Below, one piece after another: positions 57,987-64,000 of a stretch of DNA of 64,000 bases (its first letter is position 1; every line of letters begins with the position of its first letter). This DNA comes from Distichodus sexfasciatus (lineage: Eukaryota; Chordata; Actinopteri; Characiformes; Distichodontidae): NCBI GenBank assembly GCA_032718565.1, contig JAVGVS010000766.1:45221-109220 (forward strand), given 5' to 3'. The position numbers were made by a program, and so were the translations under genes. Below the pieces are notes generated by a model that saw nothing but the letters and a program-made list of their open reading frames with translations, did no database searches and was not told the origin of the DNA.

Positions 57987-58595
57987 CAGGGCTGGGCGAT
58001 ATCAGCTCAAATCAATATCACGATTAACTGAAAAATTAATGAACAAGTATTTTGTTTTTTGGATGTTTATTTGCGCTCAAATTTAAATAACAAGGTTTAT
58101 ATTATAAATAGGCTGGAATATTATTTGTAATGTAACTTTAGATACTTGTGACTTTAAAATAACACAAAGAACTACTAACGCAAATTTAGCCAATCCCCGC
58201 AAATTCATTGCTACTACTACTTCATTACTACAATTACCATAACTTTTCCGCCGTTTTTGACCAATCATTGTCATTTCTCGCAAAATGTTGAGCCATACGT
58301 CAGCAAACTCACTTCCTTGTTACGTTTAGAAGACAGAGGAAACGTGTGTGATAAAAACGCCTCACATTTACCTTCAAAAATAACAAAATGATTAATGGTT
58401 AATAAAATAATAGTGGTTTGTTCGCCTAATTTTAATTCATTGTTTAAGAATCATTACAAAGGACAAAATCACAAATTTTTCAGCAACTTTGACTTGCTCA
58501 TGCAACTTTATTGCAACAAGACGCCTAAAAGCAGCATCAGAATTTTTTTAGAAAAGATGACGCAACATCAGTCATTTTAGGACGCAATAATCTCG
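57987..58595 (+). repeat. hAT-like end joined to the four-copy dispersed repeat
   Basis: 57987-58100 is the AGGGCTGGGCGATATCAGCTC end of the 42235-type family. From about 58160 it is the dispersed repeat (CTTCCTTGTTACGTTTAGAAGAC, TTTAAGAATCATTACAAAGG, CGCAATAATCTCGAAAAAGG). Confidence 0.65.
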
Positions 58596-58599
58596 AAAA

Positions 58600-59185
58600 A
58601 GGAATGCTCAGAATTTTGGCACAGAAATAGCACCCTAACTCTGACATTTCTAACAAGCAAACGTGAAAGCAGAGTGGAGCGAGGGCGGAGCGTTTCCAGC
58701 GTAGTGTACCAAGTCAAATGTGACACTCCATGTGCACTAGCTAGTGCGTAGAGAGTCGTTAAGCTACAACCCCGGCTATTTCCTGAGATGCATACTACCA
58801 CATAGAAAAGTATGATAAGAGCACCTTACCTACCATACTATTAAGTGCAGTAGTAGACGGCTCGGGACACAGCCCACGTGTGGGCTCACATTCACTAACT
58901 TTTTTTGAGCGCATAAAGACAAGAGATTTTGCTGGTGAACGTTCCGCTACGTGCTCAGAATTTTGGCACAAAATAACAACATACATTTTAAGAGAGAAGG
59001 TGTGGGCCGTATAAAATCTCACCTCAGACTTTGGGCATGCCTGGCACAAGCACCACCTTGCCCACGTACAATAAATGTGCCATAAAATATCAACTGGAAA
59101 TATCGGGCAAATCTAAGCATCCGTCCGACGACGACTAAACAAAGCAATTATAGGCTGATTCTGATATTATCGCGCATCTCTACTT
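58600..59185 (-). mobile_element. hAT-like element (TAGGGATGCACGAT type), reversed
   Basis: The right part ends GATTCTGATATTATCGCGCATCTCTA, the complement of the TAGAGATGCGCGATAATATC terminus. It shares TACCAAGTCAAAT, CCCGGCTATTTCCTGAGATGCATACTACC and GCTCGGGACACAGCC with 61026-61553. Confidence 0.6.
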
Positions 59186-59479
59186 AATATGTTAACACGT
59201 TGTAACATTTAAAAATGTGAGATTATTCCTGGTTAATTGTTGTAATTAACATGTTAATTTTTACAATTTCCAGCACAAATATTCATAAATCTAAAATATA
59301 TTCATAAGACCATAACGCAGCAGATATTTTTACTCTGCCTATTTTTCCAATCCCTGCTTACGCCCTTAATATTGCTCGGATTTTACAACCTCTGACATCA
59401 CCCAATCCCCTTGAAACTGTACACACGGGAGCTTTTTTCTATCTTTTCATCCAGCCCCAGATCCCTCCATCCGGTCCCC

Positions 59480-59700
59480 CCCTAATCAGACGTGCTATTC
59501 ATCCCCCCACCCGCCGCTTTTCATCCCGCCATCCCTCCCCGGGCCGAGGGGCAGAACGGGAGCATTCATGCCGTAATTACCCCGCTCCCGTTCTCCACGC
59601 TATTTCTGTCTCCCGATCCGAAAAGAGCGTCGACTTCCGCGCCCGACGCACGTGTGTATGTATGTGTGTGTGTGTGTTCTATCCATCTTCCATCACCATC
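59480..59700. other. GC/C-rich block, candidate conserved non-coding element
   Basis: GGGAGCATTCATGCCGTAATTACCCCGC lies in a C-rich tract, followed by GT repeat at 59660-59676. No exon evidence. Confidence 0.3.
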
Positions 59701-60365
59701 AAACCGAGAAACAAAAGCAGTCAAAGTCGTGATGTGACGAGTGAGAATGTTGACGTGCTGAAAAAGTGAGGGGGAAGTAAATTCAACGCACGTTCAACTT
59801 GAACAAAACCGTTCATGCTAATTAAAGTGACTTTACTAGGCCTTCTGCAGGTGCCACATTCTTCTCAAGTTATTACTAGGGGTGTAGCAATACACGTAGA
59901 TAGAGTGAAGATTAGTTTATTTGTCATAAACATGTTGTGCAGTGAAATATTTTACCTGTAATGTGTGTATAGACTGGGCATGGGCCACTATGAAATTCAT
60001 GTTCTAATTTAGACCAAATGATGGTGCCGAGGATAACGTATTCCACACTCTAGTTTTTAATGTAAAAGCACACACTCCCGCTGCTGCGACTGCTAAGAAT
60101 AATATTAAACAATCCTCTAATGTTACTTAATGTTGATACACACATACAGTACGTAACGGGGGAGAGAGAGCAAGTGAGTGAGTGTGCCTTCTCGTTTTAA
60201 GGCTTTATAATTAACGCACACCAATAAACATTTATTACGGAGAAAAAGCCTCTTCTCCACGTCCACGGAATTTTATGTTAAAAATGTGCCAGGTTGTGCT
60301 CGACTGAAACACCATAGACATTAGTGACTGAACAGCGAGAACTGATGTGCTAAAATCCGCGAAAC
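59701..60365. other. Probable intron, nothing firm
   Basis: A fragment at 59878-59990 begins TAGGGGTGTAGCAATACACG (hAT-like end) followed by a TTTATTTGTCATAAAC retroelement-like segment. Confidence 0.4.
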
Positions 60366-60379
60366 CGCAGATGTACTGG

Positions 60380-60670
60380 GGTGTGTTTCCCAAAAGCATA
60401 GTTGCTAACTACATTAGCAACTAACATAGTGTACGTTAGCAACTAACATAGTGTACGTTAGCAACTAGCATAGTGTACATTAGCAACTGACATAGTGTAC
60501 ATTAGCAACTAACATAGTGTACATTAGCAACTAACATAGTGTACGTTAGCAACTAACATAGTGTACATTAGCTACTAACATAGTGTACATTAGCAACTAA
60601 CATAGTGTACGTAAGCTACTAACATAGTGTACATTAGCAACTAATGCCCAACTGTTTTTGGGAAACGCGC
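60380..60670. repeat. 22-base minisatellite (10 units) inside inverted ends
   Basis: Ten units of ACATAGTGTACATTAGCAACTA (with G/A and A/T variants) at 60424-60643. The block is framed by GTGTTTCCCAAAAGC on the left and TTTTTGGGAAACGCG, its inverse, on the right, so the array lies inside a small DNA element. Confidence 0.9.
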
Positions 60671-61025
60671 CCCGCGGCAGATACGGCTAGAGATCGTTTT
60701 GGGCGGGGAGTTTGAGCGGGTGATGGCGGTCAGGTGAGAGTGTGGCATTATCGGGCAAATGTGTGGATGATAGATGGCACGGATTATCAGATCATGCGCT
60801 TATGTGAGATAAGCCGAGATAGCGAGAGAACGCTTCATCCACCACTCCGAGCGGCAACGCGGAACCGCTGGGACAAAAGAGAGGGAGGACGGAGGGGGGA
60901 GAGGAAGAAAAGAAAAAAGAGACGAGCAGTAAAGGGCAAAACACCAGCAAGCACTTATGAAGAATGAAAATGCTGAGACATGCAGCGAGAAAGAGAGGGA
61001 GAGGGAGAATATATATATATATATT

Positions 61026-61553
61026 AGGGATGTACGATAATTAATGGCCGAGGCCGATATCTGATGTTTTTCATGATCATATCTGCATTAGCAGTGCACA
61101 ACATCGTAAGAAAAAGTCACTTTCCGCCCTATGTAGTGTACCAAGTCAAATAGGGCACACTGAACTCTCCATGTGCACTACCTAGTGCATAGAGAGGTGT
61201 TAAGCCACAACCCCGGCTATTTCCTGAGATGCATACTACCACATAGAAAAGTATGATAAGAGCACCTTACCTACCATACTATTAAGTGCAGTAGTACGCG
61301 GCTCGGGACACAGCCTGTGTGTGATCTCACGTTCGCCAAGTGATTAATAAATTTAATGGATTTAGTTAATTAAATAATTTTAAAGGCAAAGTCGAATGCA
61401 TGAAGACAAGAGATTTTGCTGGTGAACGCTCCACTGCACACTCACAATTCTGGCACAAATTAACACCATACATTTTAAGACAGAAGGCGTGGGCCAATGC
61501 CAATTATCGAACGATTCTGATACGATTCCGATATTATCGTGTATCCTTAATTA
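61026..61553 (+). mobile_element. hAT-like element (TAGGGATGCACGAT type), both ends present
   Basis: Left end TAGGGATGTACGATAATTAATGG; right end CCGATATTATCGTGTATCCTTA, its inverse. The target-site duplication is not clear in the TA-rich flanks. No transposase. Confidence 0.7.
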
Positions 61554-61659
61554 ATATATATGCACATGAAGACAAAATATTATATATATAAAGACATCTA
61601 AACATAGCAGGACCAGATGTTGTGCCCTCCCTTCCAAAGACTTGGCTTCGGAACGTCGG

Positions 61660-61946
61660 ACCCCCGATTGAGGAGGCGGAATCCCTTCTCTAGTTAATGG
61701 CGTTAATGGTTTGAGGCCCATTCAGGTTTTAATAAACACTGTACGGTCCGGACCATTACACACCATTAGGGACGTGTAGTGGGTCCTGTGGGAACACTTC
61801 TCTAAGCATTCACGCTGGAAAATCAATGGTATGTACTGTTCCCAAAGGAGCACGATTGTTAATATAATTGTAATGGGAACCGTTAAATCCATTACAGGTC
61901 AAAACAATGTCCATTATGGCCAGCAGGAACGGTTAAGACCATTCAG
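61660..61946. repeat. Dispersed fish repeat with CCATTA/TAATGG words
   Basis: TTAATGGCGTTAATGGTTTGAGG through GGACCATTACACACCATTAGGGACGTGTAGTGGGTCCTGTGGGAACACTTCTC and AACGGTTAAGACC. It resembles a common fish element; ends uncertain. Confidence 0.45.
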
Positions 61947-61947
61947 A

Positions 61948-62414
61948 CCTTCCAGGACTTCCAAATGTTGCGATGGCAACTATTGACACAAATTCAGCAA
62001 AATCCCTGCAAATTATTACCGCGCAATTTTGACCAATTACCACAATTTTTGACCAATCATTGTCATGTCCCGCAAAACGTTGAGTCATACGTCAGCAAAC
62101 TCACTTCCTTGTTACGTTTAGAAGACGCAGGAAACGTTTGATAAAAACGCTTCACTTTTACCTTCAGAAATTACCAAATGATAAATGGTTAATACAAATA
62201 ATAGTGGATTTCTTGCCTGCATTTTAATTCACTGTTAAAGAATCATTACAAAGGGGGACAAAATCGCACATTTTTCCGCAAATTTGACTCGCTCTTGCAA
62301 CTTTATTGCAACAAAACACCGCAACTTTCATCACATTGTTTGAGAAAAGCTGCTGCAAAACCAGGCATTTTAGGCCACAATAATCTCAAAAAAGACCCAC
62401 GAAATCCTGGAGGA
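61948..62414 (+). repeat. Four-copy dispersed repeat, most complete copy
   Basis: It begins CCTTCCAGGACTTCC and ends GAAATCCTGGAGGA, which are imperfect inverses, suggesting a non-autonomous DNA transposon of about 467 bases. The interior has CATGTCCCGCAAAACGTTGAG, CTTCCTTGTTACGTTTAGAAG and AACTTTATTGCAACAAAACACCGC. No coding capacity. Confidence 0.7.
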
Positions 62415-63130
62415 ACTGACCATTAAATAATTTGTGTTATCATTCTGCCAATGTAAATATCATGTCATGTCTCATTCGTTTTTTAAATGAATATGGATGT
62501 ATGTGTTTCAAAATAAAAAACGGGAAAATGACAATTCATTTTTATTTTAGTTTTAAAAATGAGAAAAATTAAGAAAATCGGGAGCAAATAAATGAATGAG
62601 ACACAGATTTCTTGTCTTTATGCTACGCAGATGCTCCCTGAGCTACGACAGTTTGACCCATGTTACGATGACGATATCGATACGACAACATTGTAAAAAG
62701 AGTTTACATTTCACACGGCAGTGTGCACAGCAGTGTGTGCGGTGCGGTGCGGTGCGGTACGTTGGGACGCTGCTGGGATGAACGCATCTGTTCTGCCGTG
62801 TGAGCTGCTTCATGTGTCTTTGTGGAGCAGGACCAGGATTTTGGAGTCCATACGTCAGTGCTGATTGTGATCTAAACGCCACTGCGCTGACATTTCGGGA
62901 AGCAGGAGAATGGGATGTTTTATTGGTGCGCTTATCTTACTGCTGTCGTGACGACCCAATAGTCCGTCTCCCTCCCTCCCTCTGATGTGTGTGTGTGTGT
63001 GTCCCTTCAGATTCCACACCATTGATGGCAACTTAGCTACACGATTAATACGACTCTAAGCAGATTAATCGAGACCCATCTGGATGTGGTGTTTATGGCA
63101 TCATGTACTGAGGCTTGTTCTTTCCCCCTC
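62415..63130. other. Probable intron, no gene seen
   Basis: A GTGCG repeat at 62736-62758 and GT at 62985-63002. Overlapping short frames on both strands at 62596-62985 have no support. Confidence 0.4.
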
Positions 63131-63137
63131 CGTCCAC

Positions 63138-63260
63138 ACACACACACACACACACACTATTATTACTCTCCTTGTGAGACGCTTACACTGACTCCCATAA
63201 AGGCTAGCAGTAAATAATATTACACCTACTCTTCCACACTTTTAGTTTTTAACCTAGTAA
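63138..63260. repeat. CA run plus fragment of the 35090-type repeat
   Basis: TATTACTCTCCTTGTGAGACGC, CTCCCATAAAGGCTAGCAG and ATTACACCTAC match in order the repeat at 35090-35160. Confidence 0.5.
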
Positions 63261-63774
63261 GTGTCGAGACACCGAGCTCACAAGACGAGATGAGACGATA
63301 CACCATATTTTGACTGAAGGACGTACTGTGAAAAGTCAACTGCAAACTAGTGGATTAAGTGTAACTGTCGCAAATAATGAGAAAAGAATGGAAATAACAG
63401 AAAGAGGGTGGAAGATGAAAAGGAAGGAGAGAAAGAAAGAAAGAAAGACATAAAAGGTCAACAGCAAGTCAGAATTTTGGCACAAAAATAACACAGAACC
63501 ACATCACGATACAGCGCTTCACCTCGACCAGAAACATCATCACATTCTCTCATCGCAACATCTAGTCACACCCCTAATAACAACAGAATCTACACAACAC
63601 TGAGGACTTTTCATTTGAAGCTTCGCAATATAGTCCAGGTCTAGACTTAATCCATGTTCCAGAATCCAAAATCTCCTCATAAACCATTAACATGCCCCCC
63701 ACTACACTTCGGGGGACAGCCAGGTCCTCACAACCCACTAAACACATAAACACACCCACACACACAGTGGCACG

Positions 63775-63900
63775 AGCAGGGGGTGGAGCAGGAGGCGGAG
63801 GATGGGCGGGGCTGAGAGGAAAGATAATCTCCTGTAATCTGGTTTTATGGACTATTAGGGGGCATTACGTAATCTCAGCGTCTTTGCTAGGAAAGGGAAG
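63775..63900. other. Candidate conserved non-coding block
   Basis: GGAGGCGGAGGATGGGCGGGGC, then AGATAATCTCCTGTAATCTGG, TTATGGACTATTAG and CATTACGTAATCTCAGCG. Non-repetitive between a CA run and a GA-rich tract. Confidence 0.3.
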
Positions 63901-63914
63901 CCCACCGGAACGAC

Positions 63915-64000
63915 AGAAAGACAGAGAGAGGGAGAGAGAGAGAGGGGGAGAGAGGGAGAGAGAGGGAGAAGGAGAGAGAGAGAAGGAGAGAGGGAGAGAG
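63915..64000. repeat. GA-rich simple repeat at window end
   Basis: GAGAGAGGG units to the last base; the window ends inside the repeat. Confidence 0.9.

Overview
This is a window of vertebrate nuclear DNA, almost certainly from a ray-finned fish. Evidence: spliced immunoglobulin-superfamily exons with GT/AG boundaries, no compact bacterial gene layout, tRNA-headed SINEs of fish type, many hAT, Tc1/mariner and ISRm11-type relics, and very long CTAT/GATA, CA and GA simple repeats. Gene density is very low. Most open frames in the window are translations of simple repeats or transposon debris.

Two genes can be supported, both on the minus strand. (1) igsf11 (BT-IgSF/VSIG3, a CXADR/CTX-family adhesion molecule) has its second to seventh exons between 41570 and about 29422: V-set domain split over two exons, C2-set domain split over two exons, a transmembrane exon and a cytoplasmic-tail exon. 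All splice phases agree (0, 1, 1, 1, 2). The first, signal-peptide exon was not found; 41571 to 64000 is therefore probably part of a long first intron. The tail exon carries conserved igsf11 sequence, but that sequence is spread over different reading frames with four apparent single-base shifts. This means either assembly errors in a GC-rich exon or real loss of the tail. (2) A second gene, which I do not recognise, lies at 23855 to 17717. It has five phase-0 exons that all start with the same degenerate motif (V/I-Q/R-Q, then S-D-C-E-E-S-V-E-like) and share similar splice sites, followed by a short lysine-rich terminal exon with a stop and a poly(A) signal. This looks like a gene grown by repeated exon duplication, and it is the most novel coding feature here.

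Layout: 1-11850 is mostly relics (V-SINE-like element, hAT copies, an ISRm11-type element, SINEs). 11868-14045 holds a retrotransposon 3' end followed by about 1.8 kb of CTAT/CTGT repeat mixed with telomere-like CCCTAA blocks. 14560-14930 is a GC-rich single-copy block. 17717-23855 is the cassette-exon gene, with its introns full of nested transposons. 24047-25612 is a dead Tc1 element. 29422-41570 is igsf11, with a 1.1 kb CTAT array just upstream of its last exon. 41571-64000 has SINEs, hAT pieces, a four-copy dispersed repeat, minisatellites, a GATA/TATC palindrome and several candidate conserved non-coding blocks.

Several insertions are nested and dated by target-site duplications: one SINE is broken by two different DNA elements; a hAT-like element lies in a Tc1 relic (duplication GTTCCAAC); another lies in a dispersed repeat (duplication GCTCTTGG). 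All family names come from reading the sequence; no database search was possible.
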